Origin: an uncultured Ellagibacter sp.
GTDB taxonomy: Bacteria > Actinomycetota > Coriobacteriia > Coriobacteriales > Eggerthellaceae
Direction of reading: 5' to 3'
Assembly (NCBI RefSeq): GCF_934643285.1
Contig: NZ_CAKUBT010000019.1
Coordinates: forward strand, 1-31,913
DNA: 31,913 nt
Both the position numbers and the translations under genes were made by a program. Position 1 is the stretch's first letter, and each line of letters starts with the position of its first letter. Below are positions 11,003-18,896 of this stretch, in pieces. The notes under the pieces were generated by a model. The model was not told where the DNA came from, did no database searches, and worked only from the letters and a program-made list of their open reading frames with translations.

Positions 11003-11118
11003 CCGTGCCATTCGTGTATATTCGAAGCAAGTTACACCGTGCCATTCGTGTATAATATTGCACATGCTGACCGTGCCATTCGTGTATATTCGGAGCAAGT
11101 TACACCGTGCCATTCGTG
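11003..11118 (+). repeat. 34-bp-period direct repeat array before the ATPase gene
   Basis: The 18-base core CCGTGCCATTCGTGTATA starts at 11003, 11037 and 11071, exactly 34 bases apart; a fourth, partial copy (CCGTGCCATTCGTG) starts at 11105. The 16-base spacers of copies 1 and 3 are nearly identical (TTCGAAGCAAGTTACA and TTCGGAGCAAGTTACA), while that of copy 2 differs (ATATTGCACATGCTGA). Copy 2 creates TATAAT at 11051-11056, a possible -10 element. TACAC-N10-GTGTA (11033-11052) is an inverted repeat spanning a copy. The array ends about 40 bases before the ATPase start, so it probably holds promoter and operator sites for that gene. Confidence 0.8.
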
Positions 11119-11129
11119 CGTGAATGGCA
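11108..11129. promoter_or_regulatory. Inverted repeat at the end of the 34-bp array
   Basis: TGCCATTC (11108-11115) and GAATGGCA (11122-11129) are a perfect 8-bp inverted repeat with a 6-base spacer. The left arm belongs to the last copy of the 34-bp array. It lies about 30 bases before the ATPase start codon, a position fit for an operator or an mRNA hairpin. Confidence 0.5.
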
Positions 11130-11159
11130 TTTTGGCATCAATTGGAGCGAGGGGTGACC

Positions 11160-12521
11160 ATGTTCAAACGCCGTGCATACGATGATCTTCTTCGCTGGAA
11201 GCGCGAGTCGAAAGGCACGCGCGCTCTGCTTTTAGAGGGTGCGCGTCGCGTTGGCAAAAGCACGCTTGCAAGGGAGTTTGCCGAAAGGGAATACGCCGCC
11301 CATCTGGTCATAGACTTCTCCGAAGCGTCCGATGACCTCAAGATGCTGTTTCGCGACTATCGTGCGGACGTGGATTCCTTCTTCATGTACCTGCAGGCGT
11401 TCACGGGCGTTTCGCTGCCGCGCCGAGATTCCCTCATCGTGTTCGACGAGGTGCAGCGCTTCCCGCCTGCACGGGAGTTCATCAAGCAGCTTGTTGCGGA
11501 CGGTCGGTACGACTATCTCGAAACCGGCTCGCTCATATCCATCCGGCGCAACGTCGAGGGCATCGTCATTCCTTCCGAGGAGACTGCGCTTCGCTTGAAT
11601 CCGCTGAACTTCGAAGAGTTCCTTTGGGCGGAAGGTGAAGATCAGCTCGCCGCGGCCATCCGCACCTCTTTCGAGGGGAAAACCCCGCTGCCTGAGGCCA
11701 TCCATCGCAAAGCGGAACGGCTTTTCCGCGAATACATGCTGGTCGGAGGCATGCCTCAGGCGGTTGATGCGTATGTTGCCGAAAAGGATTTCGGAAAAGT
11801 GGACAGGGTGAAGCGCGATATCTTGTCGCTGTACCGCGGCGACATCGAGAAGTTCGGCGGCACCGACGCGCTGCGCATCCGTCGCGTGTTCTCGACCTTG
11901 CCCGGCCAGCTGGCGCGCCATGAGAAGAAGTTTGTGCTGTCCTCGCTTGACAGCAACGCGCGCAGCAGGGACTATGCGGACGCCTTCTTCTGGCTAGCGG
12001 ATGCGTGCATAAGCGCCACGTGTATCGGTGTCGATGACCCGTCGGTGGGCCTCGCGGCAACCGCCGACGAGGGAACGTTCAAGTGCTATATGGCCGACAC
12101 GGGGCTTTTGATCTGCCAGCTTTTCGCCGACAATGCCGAGACCCCCCACGAGCTTTACCGCGACATTCTGCTGGGAAAACTCGAGATCAACGAGGGCATG
12201 TTCACGGAAAACGTGGTGGCGCAGCAGCTCGCCTCGAACGGGCATGGGCTGTACTTCTACTCGAAGCGCGACCGCGAGAACAGCGCAAACACCATGGAAA
12301 TCGACTTCTTGATCACGGCTGGTTACGATGACGCTGCCGGGCGCATGCGCGTCTCGCCTATTGAGGTGAAGTCGACGAAGCGCTATGGCGCGAAATCGCT
12401 CGAGAAGTTCAAAACCAAGTTCGGCTCGCGTGCGGGCCTGCGGTATATTCTGCATCCGAAACCCGTGCAGGTGGAGGGCGACCTCGCGCGCCTGCCGTTG
12501 TACATGGCGCATCTGCTGTAA
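11160..12521 (+). CDS. P-loop ATPase with DUF4143 / nuclease-fold C terminus
   Basis: A 453-residue protein of the AAA_14/DUF4143 family, common in several-copy sets in bacteria and archaea and of unknown role. Walker A is GARRVGKST (Lys33) and Walker B is SLIVFDEVQRF (Asp96-Glu97). The C-terminal part has EIDFLI (Asp382) and IEVKS (Glu402, Lys404), the D-x(n)-ExK pattern of PD-(D/E)xK nuclease folds. ATG 11160 follows GGAGCGAGGGG (11144-11154); an upstream ATG 11124 lies inside the repeat-derived inverted repeat and is less likely. The gene is flanked by ~92-bp direct repeats that include its own last codons, preceded by the 34-bp array and bounded by terminators, so it behaves as a self-contained accessory cassette between secA and prfB. 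A role in defence or mobility is possible but not shown. Confidence 0.85.
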   Translation: MFKRRAYDDLLRWKRESKGTRALLLEGARRVGKSTLAREFAEREYAAHLVIDFSEASDDLKMLFRDYRADVDSFFMYLQAFTGVSLPRRDSLIVFDEVQRFPPAREFIKQLVADGRYDYLETGSLISIRRNVEGIVIPSEETALRLNPLNFEEFLWAEGEDQLAAAIRTSFEGKTPLPEAIHRKAERLFREYMLVGGMPQAVDAYVAEKDFGKVDRVKRDILSLYRGDIEKFGGTDALRIRRVFSTLPGQLARHEKKFVLSSLDSNARSRDYADAFFWLADACISATCIGVDDPSVGLAATADEGTFKCYMADTGLLICQLFADNAETPHELYRDILLGKLEINEGMFTENVVAQQLASNGHGLYFYSKRDRENSANTMEIDFLITAGYDDAAGRMRVSPIEVKSTKRYGAKSLEKFKTKFGSRAGLRYILHPKPVQVEGDLARLPLYMAHLL

Positions 12522-12580
12522 GGCGGTGGCCGTCTGGTGCATTGGGCGCTCCGGCGTGATGCGAGATGCGGTGGCCGCCC
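12491..12580 (+). repeat. Right copy of the ATPase tail repeat
   Basis: This covers the last codons of the ATPase (LPLYMAHLL-stop) and about 60 bases beyond. It matches 10811-10901, next to secA, with identical runs such as TGCCGTTGTA (one base apart), ATGGCGCATCTG and ATTGGGCGCT. The two copies lie 1,680 bases apart in direct orientation and define the unit that contains the terminator, the 34-bp array and the ATPase gene. Similarity past the stop codon means the unit is larger than the coding sequence. Confidence 0.75.
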
Positions 12581-12667
12581 CCATCGCCCGTCATCGCCCG
12601 CTGTCGCCTGCCGCCGTCTCGTACTGCCGTCGCATTCTGCCGTCCGTCCGCGAAGAAACTATGCACG

Positions 12668-12699
12668 ACGCGCTCCGTCATATACGGCGGGGCGTTTTT
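12668..12699 (+). terminator. Probable terminator of the ATPase gene
   Basis: ACGCGCTCCGT (12668-12678) pairs imperfectly with ACGGCGGGGCGT (12684-12695) around a short CATAT loop, followed by TTTTT. The stem contains an internal mismatch, so efficiency is uncertain, but the position between the ATPase gene and prfB is right. Confidence 0.6.
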
Positions 12700-12701
12700 G
12701 C

Positions 12702-12719
12702 TGGTAACATAAACAAGCT
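12702..12719 (+). promoter_or_regulatory. Extended -10 element directly before prfB
   Basis: TGGTAACAT (12702-12710) fits an extended -10 (TGnTAnnaT). A start site 7-9 bases downstream would fall at or just before the prfB ATG (12720). No Shine-Dalgarno sequence is visible in the 20 bases between the terminator and the ATG, so a leaderless or nearly leaderless mRNA is likely. Confidence 0.45.
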
Positions 12720-13817
12720 ATGGCTGACAAAGAATTGATAGAACACATCGACATCGCCGCACAGCGCGTTGCCGACTCGCATGCGTACCTGCACATCGAC
12801 GACAAGACGGTCGAGCTGCAGAGGCTCGATGCCCAAATTGCCTCGCCGGGCTTTTGGGACGATGCGTCGCGCGCGCAGAGCATCTCGAAGCAGGCGTCGA
12901 ACTTGCGCGATGTTATCGCCGAATACGACGGCGCCTGCGCGCTGCTCGACGACGTGCGTGCGGCGGCAGAGCTCGCAGACGAAGACGAGTCGTTCGCCGA
13001 GGAGGCAAAATCCCTGCTCGCGAGGCTCGATGAGGAGCTCGATGGGCTTGAAGTCTCCTCGTGGTTCTCCGGCCGCTTCGACGCGGGCGACGCTATTCTG
13101 TCGGTCAACCCGGGATCGGGCGGGCTTGAGGCGCAGGACTGGACCGAGATGCTCTACAAGATGTATCTGCGCTACGCCGAGGACAAGGGGTGGAAAGTCA
13201 CCGTGCTCGATGCGGTTCCCGGCGAGGGCATCGGCCTTGACAAGGCGACTATCCAGATCGAGGGGCGAAACGTCTACGGCATGCTCACAAGCGAAAACGG
13301 TGTCCACCGCCTCGTTCGCATCTCCCCGACCGATGACAAGAAGCGCCGCCATACCACGTTCGCGAGCGTGGAGGTGCTCCCCGTCCTTCCCGACGACATC
13401 GAGGTCGACTTGAACCCCGCCGACGTGCGCGTCGACGTGTACCGCTCAAGCGGCCCTGGCGGGCAGTGCGTGAACACGACCGACTCCGCCGTGCGTCTGA
13501 CCCATATTCCCACAGGAATCGTTGTGACCTGCCAAAACGAGAAATCGCAGCTGCAGAACAAGGAATCCGCCTTCCGCGTGCTGCGCGCCAAGCTCTACGA
13601 AATCGAGCAGCGCAAGCGCGAGGAGCAGATTGACGAGCTGCGCGGCGAACGCATGGAAAACTCGTTCGGCAGCCAAATCCGCAACTACGTGTTGTATCCT
13701 TATCAGCTGGTGAAAGACCTGCGCAGCGGCGTTGAGACGAGCAATGTTGACGCTGTGCTCGCGGGCGATATCGAGCAATTCGTGATCGGTTATCACAAGT
13801 GGCGAGTTTCGCAATAA
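12720..13817 (+). CDS. prfB: Peptide chain release factor 2
   Basis: Class I release factor of 365 residues that frees the finished protein at stop codons. The GGQ motif sits at about residues 247-249 in RSSGPGGQCVNTTDSAVR. The N-terminal PGFWDD segment and GSGGLEAQDWTEMLYKMY are RF2 hallmarks rather than RF1. The stop-codon-reading tripeptide, SPF in classical RF2, reads SPT here (Ser202-Pro203-Thr204, in RISPTDDKKRRHTTF), which is unusual. The frame is open from ATG 12720 without an internal TGA, so the programmed +1 frameshift known from E. coli prfB is absent. The start lacks a Shine-Dalgarno site. The split transketolase genes follow after 13 bases. Confidence 0.95.
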   Translation: MADKELIEHIDIAAQRVADSHAYLHIDDKTVELQRLDAQIASPGFWDDASRAQSISKQASNLRDVIAEYDGACALLDDVRAAAELADEDESFAEEAKSLLARLDEELDGLEVSSWFSGRFDAGDAILSVNPGSGGLEAQDWTEMLYKMYLRYAEDKGWKVTVLDAVPGEGIGLDKATIQIEGRNVYGMLTSENGVHRLVRISPTDDKKRRHTTFASVEVLPVLPDDIEVDLNPADVRVDVYRSSGPGGQCVNTTDSAVRLTHIPTGIVVTCQNEKSQLQNKESAFRVLRAKLYEIEQRKREEQIDELRGERMENSFGSQIRNYVLYPYQLVKDLRSGVETSNVDAVLAGDIEQFVIGYHKWRVSQ

Positions 13818-13830
13818 AGAAAGGACTGCA

Positions 13831-14670
13831 ATGACCGACCTTACGCGTGTGGCGACAGATCTGCGCTGCGACATTCTGCGCATGATCGCGGAAGCGAAAA
13901 GCGGGCATCCGGGGGGATCGCTGTCGTGCACCGACATATTGACGTCGCTGTACTTCGGCGGTGTGCTCAAGCACGACCCGAAAAATCCCAAGATGGAGGG
14001 TCGCGACTGGTTCTTTTTGGCAAAGGGCCACGCGGCGCCGGCGCTCTACGCCGCGCTCGCCCATGCGGGCTATTTCCCCGTTGAGGAGCTTATGACGCTT
14101 CGCAAGCTGGGAACGCGCCTGCAGGGCCATCCCGACTGCAACCTCTGCCCGGGCGTTGAGGTGTCCACGGGCTCCTTGGGCCAGGGCCTCTCCATTGCCG
14201 CAGGCGCAGCGTGCGGCCTTGCGCTCGACGGCAAAGAGGGCTCGGTCTTCGCGCTTCTCGGCGACGGCGAATGCGAGGAAGGCCAGGTGTGGGAGGCGGC
14301 CATGTTCTCCGCGCACCGCAAGCTCGACAACCTCACGGCCATCATCGACCACAACGGTCTGCAGATCGACGGCAAGGTGACCGAGGTGTGCAGCCCTGAG
14401 GATCTGGGTGTGAAGTTCGAGGCGTTCGGATGGGACGTCCATCACGTCAACGGCCACGACATCGACGCGCTCATCGAGGTGCTCACCGCCTGCAAGAACT
14501 CTCGCGACGGGAAGCCCCATGCCGTCATCGCCGAGACGGTGAAGGGCAAGGGCGTGTCGTTTATGGAGAACGAGGCTGGCTGGCACGGCAAGGCGCCGTC
14601 CGCCGAGCAGCTTGAAGCCGCGCTCGCCGAGCTTGAAGCGGCGCGTGATGAGGAGGTTTGCCGTGGTTAA
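13831..14670 (+). CDS. Transketolase, N-terminal (thiamine diphosphate/pyrophosphate) subunit
   Basis: The first half of a split transketolase, 279 residues. Transketolase moves two-carbon units between sugar phosphates in the non-oxidative pentose phosphate pathway. The segment GHPGGSLSCTDILTSLYFGG is the family N terminus, FFLAKGHAAPALYAAL carries a cofactor-contacting His, and LGDGECEEGQVWEAAMFSAHRKLDNLTAIIDHNGLQIDG is the GDG-x(n)-N thiamine-diphosphate and metal-binding motif. The ATG at 13831 follows AAAGAAAGGA. The stop overlaps the start of the C-terminal subunit by 8 bases, so equal production by coupling is likely. Confidence 0.93.
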   Translation: MTDLTRVATDLRCDILRMIAEAKSGHPGGSLSCTDILTSLYFGGVLKHDPKNPKMEGRDWFFLAKGHAAPALYAALAHAGYFPVEELMTLRKLGTRLQGHPDCNLCPGVEVSTGSLGQGLSIAAGAACGLALDGKEGSVFALLGDGECEEGQVWEAAMFSAHRKLDNLTAIIDHNGLQIDGKVTEVCSPEDLGVKFEAFGWDVHHVNGHDIDALIEVLTACKNSRDGKPHAVIAETVKGKGVSFMENEAGWHGKAPSAEQLEAALAELEAARDEEVCRG

Positions 14671-15637
14671 GCTCGCAAGCGCCGAAATGGCCGAAAAGAA
14701 ACTCGCGACTCGCGCCGCCTTCGGTGCGACGCTCGCCGAACTTGCGGAGGAGGGCGTGCCCGTCGTCGCGGTCGACGCCGACCTCACCGGTTCCACCACC
14801 ACCAAGAAGTTCGCCGCTGCCGCGCCCGAGAACGCCGACAAGCTTTTCAACTGCGGTATCGCCGAGCAGAACATGATTGACGTGGCAGCTGGCCTTGCCC
14901 TTACGGGTCATGTCGCCTACACGGGGTCCTTCGCCGTGTTCGGCACCGGCCGTGCTTACGACCAGATTCGCAACACCGTGTGCTATAGCAACCTCGATGT
15001 GAAGATCTGCCCGACGCACGCAGGTGTCTCGGTCGGTCCCGACGGCGGCTCGCATCAGATGCTTGAGGACGTCTCGCTCATGCGCGGGCTGCCCAACATG
15101 CGCGTGCTCGTTCCCGCCGACTACGCCGCCGCGCGCGCCGCTATTAAGCTCGCTGCGAAGACGCCGGGTCCGGTGTACGTGCGCATGGGCCGCGCTGCCG
15201 TGCCCTGCGTCTACGACGACGACGTCGAGCTCGAGCTCGGGCGCGCCTACGTGCTGCGCGAAGGTACCGACGCGACCGTCGTCGCCTGCGGCGTGGAAAT
15301 CCGCGAAGCGCTCGCCGCGGCGGACGCGCTCGCCGAAGAGGGCATCTCCATCGAGGTCATCGACGCGTTCTCGGTGAAGCCGCTCGACGAGGACACCATC
15401 ACGGCGAGCGTTGCGAAGACGGGTTGCTGCGTGGTCGCCGAGGAGCACAGCGTGCACGGCGGCCTTGGTTCCGCCGTGGCGGAGTGCCTCGCCCGCAAAA
15501 ACCCCGCTCCCTGCGAGTTCGTGGGCGTTGAGGACCGCTTCGGCAAGTCCGGCGAGTTCGAAGAGCTGCTGGGCTATTTCAACCTCGACGCTGCAGCGAT
15601 TGTCGAAGCCGTGAAGCGCGCCATGGGTCGCAAGTAA
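14663..15637 (+). CDS. Transketolase, C-terminal subunit
   Basis: The second half of the split transketolase, 324 residues, with the pyrimidine-binding and C-terminal domains. The catalytic glutamate that activates thiamine diphosphate is Glu68 in NCGIAEQNMIDVAAGLA, followed by YTGSFAVFGTGRAYDQIRN. THAGVSVGPDGGSHQMLED is the next conserved block. The C-terminal domain starts near GRAYVLREGTDATVVACG. GTG 14663 is chosen because AGGAGG (14651-14656) lies six bases before it; the frame is also open upstream inside the first subunit. The terminator at 15686 closes the unit. Confidence 0.93.
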   Translation: MVKLASAEMAEKKLATRAAFGATLAELAEEGVPVVAVDADLTGSTTTKKFAAAAPENADKLFNCGIAEQNMIDVAAGLALTGHVAYTGSFAVFGTGRAYDQIRNTVCYSNLDVKICPTHAGVSVGPDGGSHQMLEDVSLMRGLPNMRVLVPADYAAARAAIKLAAKTPGPVYVRMGRAAVPCVYDDDVELELGRAYVLREGTDATVVACGVEIREALAAADALAEEGISIEVIDAFSVKPLDEDTITASVAKTGCCVVAEEHSVHGGLGSAVAECLARKNPAPCEFVGVEDRFGKSGEFEELLGYFNLDAAAIVEAVKRAMGRK

Positions 15638-15685
15638 CTTCGCGGGCGGCGGTTCCCTCATGGGGCCGATTGCATTTCATGAAAG

Positions 15686-15726
15686 AAGGGCGCATCTCCA
15701 GTAGGAGGTGCGCCCTTGTGGTTTTT
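15686..15726 (+). terminator. Intrinsic terminator after transketolase
   Basis: AAGGGCGCATCTCC (15686-15699) pairs with GGAGGTGCGCCCTT (15704-15717) over 14 positions with one G-T pair and an AGTA loop, followed by GTGGTTTTT. This is a strong rho-independent terminator that separates the prfB-transketolase unit from ftsE. Confidence 0.88.
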
Positions 15727-15817
15727 GCGCAAGCGTGAGCTGGGACGGTGGCGCGCGGGATGCATTACTACTAGAATTGGACTGTCTCAGTACATCACTA
15801 TTCGAACGGAGCAAACT

Positions 15818-16684
15818 GTGACAGATGTTTCCAGCCGCGGGAACGCCTCGCGTCCCGCTGCCCAGTCGGGTGCACCGCGCCCGCGTTCGAGGGCGGGGGC
15901 TCACAGCCGTCAGGCTCAGGCCACCCAGCAGCTCTCCCAGTCGCTTCCCGTGCTCGATGTCGCGGACACGCCTCAGCAAACGTCGTCCCCCGTCATCACC
16001 TTCGACCACGTCACGAAGATCTACCCGGCGCAGCCGAACAAGCCGGCGCTTTCCGACATCTCCCTGCAGATCTACGCGGGCGAGTTCATCTTTCTTGTCG
16101 GCCATTCGGGTTCCGGCAAGACCACGTTCATCCGCATGCTGATCCACGAGGTCACGCCTACGGAAGGCCACATCTACATCGCGAACGAGGATTTGACGAC
16201 CATGCGCAACTGGCGCGTGCCGTACCTGCGTCGCAACATCGGCTGCGTGTTCCAGGACTTCAAGCTTCTGCCGAACAAGACGGTCTTCGAGAACGTCGCC
16301 TTCGCGCTTGAGGTTATCGGCAAGTCGCGCCACGTCATCAAGACGCAGGTGCCCGAGGTCCTTCGCCTCGTCGGCCTGCAGGACAAGCTGAACAAGCGCC
16401 CTGACCAGCTCTCCGGCGGCGAGCAGCAGCGCGTCTCCATCGCGCGCGCCATCGTGAACCGCCCGCCGCTGCTCATCTGCGACGAGCCCACGGGCAACCT
16501 CGACCCGCAAACCTCGCGCGGCATCATGGACCTGCTCGAGCGCATCAACCGCACGGGCACCACGGTGCTCGTGGCCACCCATGACCGCGAGATGGTCGAC
16601 AACATGCGCCGTCGCGTCATAGCGCTCGATCGCGGCCGCCTTACCCGCGACCAGGACAGGGGGGTGTACGGTTTCGATGCGTAG
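15818..16684 (+). CDS. ftsE: Cell division ATP-binding protein FtsE with N-terminal extension
   Basis: ABC-type ATPase that partners FtsX at the division site and powers activation of cell-wall hydrolases. The 288-residue protein has Walker A GHSGSGKTT (Lys101), the signature LSGGEQQR and Walker B LLICDEPTGNLD. The ABC core starts near residue 65 (ITFDHVTKIYP). Before it is an unusual Ser/Ala/Arg/Gln-rich, probably disordered extension of about 60 residues, where most FtsE proteins begin directly at the core. GTG 15818 follows CGGAG (15807-15811); the frame remains open upstream into the terminator, which argues against an earlier start. TAGAAT at 15772-15777 is a possible -10. The stop overlaps the ftsX start by eight bases. 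Confidence 0.92.
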   Translation: MTDVSSRGNASRPAAQSGAPRPRSRAGAHSRQAQATQQLSQSLPVLDVADTPQQTSSPVITFDHVTKIYPAQPNKPALSDISLQIYAGEFIFLVGHSGSGKTTFIRMLIHEVTPTEGHIYIANEDLTTMRNWRVPYLRRNIGCVFQDFKLLPNKTVFENVAFALEVIGKSRHVIKTQVPEVLRLVGLQDKLNKRPDQLSGGEQQRVSIARAIVNRPPLLICDEPTGNLDPQTSRGIMDLLERINRTGTTVLVATHDREMVDNMRRRVIALDRGRLTRDQDRGVYGFDA

Positions 16685-17582
16685 TCTCGGTTACTTCTTC
16701 AAGGAGTCGCTGCACGGGTTCACGCGCAACCTCTCCACCACCTTGGGTTCCATCGTCACGATTTTCCTCTCGCTGCTCATCATCGGCATCTTCCTGGTGG
16801 GCGGCGTTGTGGTGAACAACGTCATGTCGTCGGTCGAGAACGAGGTCGGCATCTCGGCCTTCATCTCCGATGACGCCTCGCAGTCCGATATCGACAAGGT
16901 CGAGGACTTCATCCGCGGCATCGACGGCGTCGCATCGGTCGACTTCACCACGAAAGACCAGGCGCTCGAGAACTTCAAGGCCACGTCGAACTCCGACATC
17001 ATCGACGCGCTCGACGGGCAGAACCCGCTGCCCGCCTCCATCGAGGTCGAGCTTTCCGACCCGAAGCTCGTCGAGGATGTGGCGAGCCAAATCGAGCAGA
17101 ACTCCACGTTCGCTTCTATCTGCGGCTACGATTCGCCTTCCGAGTCGCTTAAGTACGGCCAGAAGTCGGTCGCGCAGCTCTTCCAGCTGACGACCTACGT
17201 CCGCTATATCGGCATCGCGCTCATCGTGCTGCTCATCTTCATCGCGCTCGTGTTCATCAACAACACGATTCGCCTGGCCATCCTTGCGCGCCGCAAGGAA
17301 ATCGCCATCATGCGCCTCGTCGGCGCGTCGAACGGCTTCATCCGCGGGCCCTTCCTCATGGAAGGTTCGCTGCACGCAATCATCGGCTCGCTGTTCGCGG
17401 TCGGCGTGCTCGAGCTTTTGCGCAACCTGGCGCTGCCGAAGCTCGCGGGTGCGCTCAAGTTCCTCGCGATCGACGTGAACGCCGGCACCTTCGCGATCAT
17501 CTACGTTGCACTCGTGATCGCGGGCCTGATCATCGGCCTGTTCGGTTCGGCGCTCGCAATGCGCCGCTACCTCAAGGTGTAG
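16677..17582 (+). CDS. ftsX: Cell division protein FtsX
   Basis: Membrane partner of FtsE, 301 residues. A first membrane segment near residues 20-45 (LGSIVTIFLSLLIIGIFLV) is followed by an extracellular loop of about 120 residues. Three more membrane segments follow: YIGIALIVLLIFIALVFI, the region after FIRGPFLMEGSLHAIIGSLF, and FAIIYVALVIAGLIIGLFG. This is the FtsX layout; the loop normally contacts a peptidoglycan hydrolase or its activator. ATG 16677 overlaps ftsE, giving coupled translation. An S41 protease follows after 24 bases and could work on the same extracytoplasmic side. Confidence 0.93.
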   Translation: MRSLGYFFKESLHGFTRNLSTTLGSIVTIFLSLLIIGIFLVGGVVVNNVMSSVENEVGISAFISDDASQSDIDKVEDFIRGIDGVASVDFTTKDQALENFKATSNSDIIDALDGQNPLPASIEVELSDPKLVEDVASQIEQNSTFASICGYDSPSESLKYGQKSVAQLFQLTTYVRYIGIALIVLLIFIALVFINNTIRLAILARRKEIAIMRLVGASNGFIRGPFLMEGSLHAIIGSLFAVGVLELLRNLALPKLAGALKFLAIDVNAGTFAIIYVALVIAGLIIGLFGSALAMRRYLKV

Positions 17583-17606
17583 AAAGCGCGAACGAGATAG
17601 ATTCCC

Positions 17607-18890
17607 ATGGCGAAGCACGGTGATACCAAGCAGCGCGCGGCGATGGCCGAGCGCGAGCACAGACGAAACAAGCGCATCCTGCGCCTGCTGTGCTTCGTCG
17701 TGGCCATTGCTGTGGCCTTCGTCGCCGGGTTCGCTCTGCGCAGCCAGGACCAGTTCCTCGCCTCGCTCGGGTTCTCCATCCCCGGCGTTCAGAAAGCCGG
17801 CACCCAGGCGACGGATGTGAAGAAGTCCCCCTACGATTCCATTTCCGCTCGCTTGAGCGAAGTCGAGGACGTCCTCGCGAAGAGCGACCTCAACGGCTAC
17901 GACCTCGATGAGGCGACCAAGGAAGTGTTTAAGGGCTTCTCGAACGCATGCGACGACAAGTACTTCGAGTACCTTGATCCGTCGCGCTATGCGTCCTTCG
18001 TGAAGGACAGCTCCGATGGCGCCTACAACGGCGTCGGCGTTCTGTTCTCGGACTATAACGGCCGCGCCCTTGTCTCCGACGTGTTCACGGGCTCCGCTGC
18101 CGAGGCGGCCGGCGTCCAGCAGGGCGACGTGCTGATCGGCATCGACGGTGACACCTCGCACGACTGGTCGGTCACCGAGGCTATTAGCGGCCTTTCTCGC
18201 AACGCTGGCGAGACGGTCGTGGTCACGTGGATGCGGCCCTCTTCGGTCGGCGCCGAGACAGGCACGTCCTACACCACCGCTCTCACGTGCTCTTCGTACA
18301 AGGAGCAAAACGTCACGTACTCGCTCGACGGCACGGTCGGCTACATCAGGGTGCGCCAGATCACGCAGGACACCGCCGACACCGTCTCCGCGGCGCTTAC
18401 CGACCTGATCGAGCAGGGGGCGACGTCGTTCGTCATGGATCTGCGCGACAACCCAGGCGGCTATCTCACGCAAGCGGTCGATGTGGCGAATCTCTTCATC
18501 AAGACGGGCGTTGTCGTCGAGGTGCAGACTTCCACGGGAACTTCCCCGAAGTCCGCTTCCGGGAAAACGGTAACCGATCTGCCCCTCGTCGTGCTCACGA
18601 ACGGCTATACCTCAGGTGCTGCCGAGGTGCTCGCCGCTGCGCTTCAGGATAACCAGCGCGCCACCATTGTCGGTGAGACCACGATCGGCAAGGGTTCCGT
18701 GCAGGTCGTGCACGAGCTTTCGTTCGGCGGGGCGATCCGCTACACCGCTGGCTACTACAAAAGCCCGCTCGGCCACGACATCGACGGCGTCGGCGTGATT
18801 CCCGACATCGCCATCTCCTCAAGCGAAGGTGGCACTGACCCGCAGCTTGTTCTCGCCGTCGAGACCGCGCAAAACAAGGAGAAAGCCTAG
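17607..18890 (+). CDS. Membrane-anchored S41 (CtpA-type) carboxy-terminal processing protease
   Basis: Serine protease of the CtpA/tail-specific family, 427 residues, likely acting outside the cytoplasmic membrane. A single membrane anchor lies at about residues 28-50 (LLCFVVAIAVAFVAGFAL) after a basic N terminus. A PDZ domain follows at about 130-215 (GVGVLFSDYNGRALVSDVF and AAGVQQGDVLIGIDG). The protease domain has FVMDLRDNPGG, then NGYTSGAAE with catalytic Ser336 and GKGSVQ with Lys362, the usual Ser-Lys dyad about 26 residues apart. It is encoded directly after ftsX and only six bases before rnr. A role in processing division or wall proteins is inferred from this neighbourhood. Confidence 0.9.
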   Translation: MAKHGDTKQRAAMAEREHRRNKRILRLLCFVVAIAVAFVAGFALRSQDQFLASLGFSIPGVQKAGTQATDVKKSPYDSISARLSEVEDVLAKSDLNGYDLDEATKEVFKGFSNACDDKYFEYLDPSRYASFVKDSSDGAYNGVGVLFSDYNGRALVSDVFTGSAAEAAGVQQGDVLIGIDGDTSHDWSVTEAISGLSRNAGETVVVTWMRPSSVGAETGTSYTTALTCSSYKEQNVTYSLDGTVGYIRVRQITQDTADTVSAALTDLIEQGATSFVMDLRDNPGGYLTQAVDVANLFIKTGVVVEVQTSTGTSPKSASGKTVTDLPLVVLTNGYTSGAAEVLAAALQDNQRATIVGETTIGKGSVQVVHELSFGGAIRYTAGYYKSPLGHDIDGVGVIPDIAISSSEGGTDPQLVLAVETAQNKEKA

Positions 18891-18896
18891 AGGCGC

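Noticed and set aside
11003..11118. CRISPR array
   Set aside because: Only three full 18-base repeats with 16-base spacers, two of the spacers nearly identical to each other, directly before a gene and without cas genes. A tandem repeat/operator array fits better.
12720..12810. Programmed +1 frameshift in prfB
   Set aside because: The frame is open from ATG 12720 to the stop at full RF2 length, with no in-frame TGA or CTTTGA site near codon 26.
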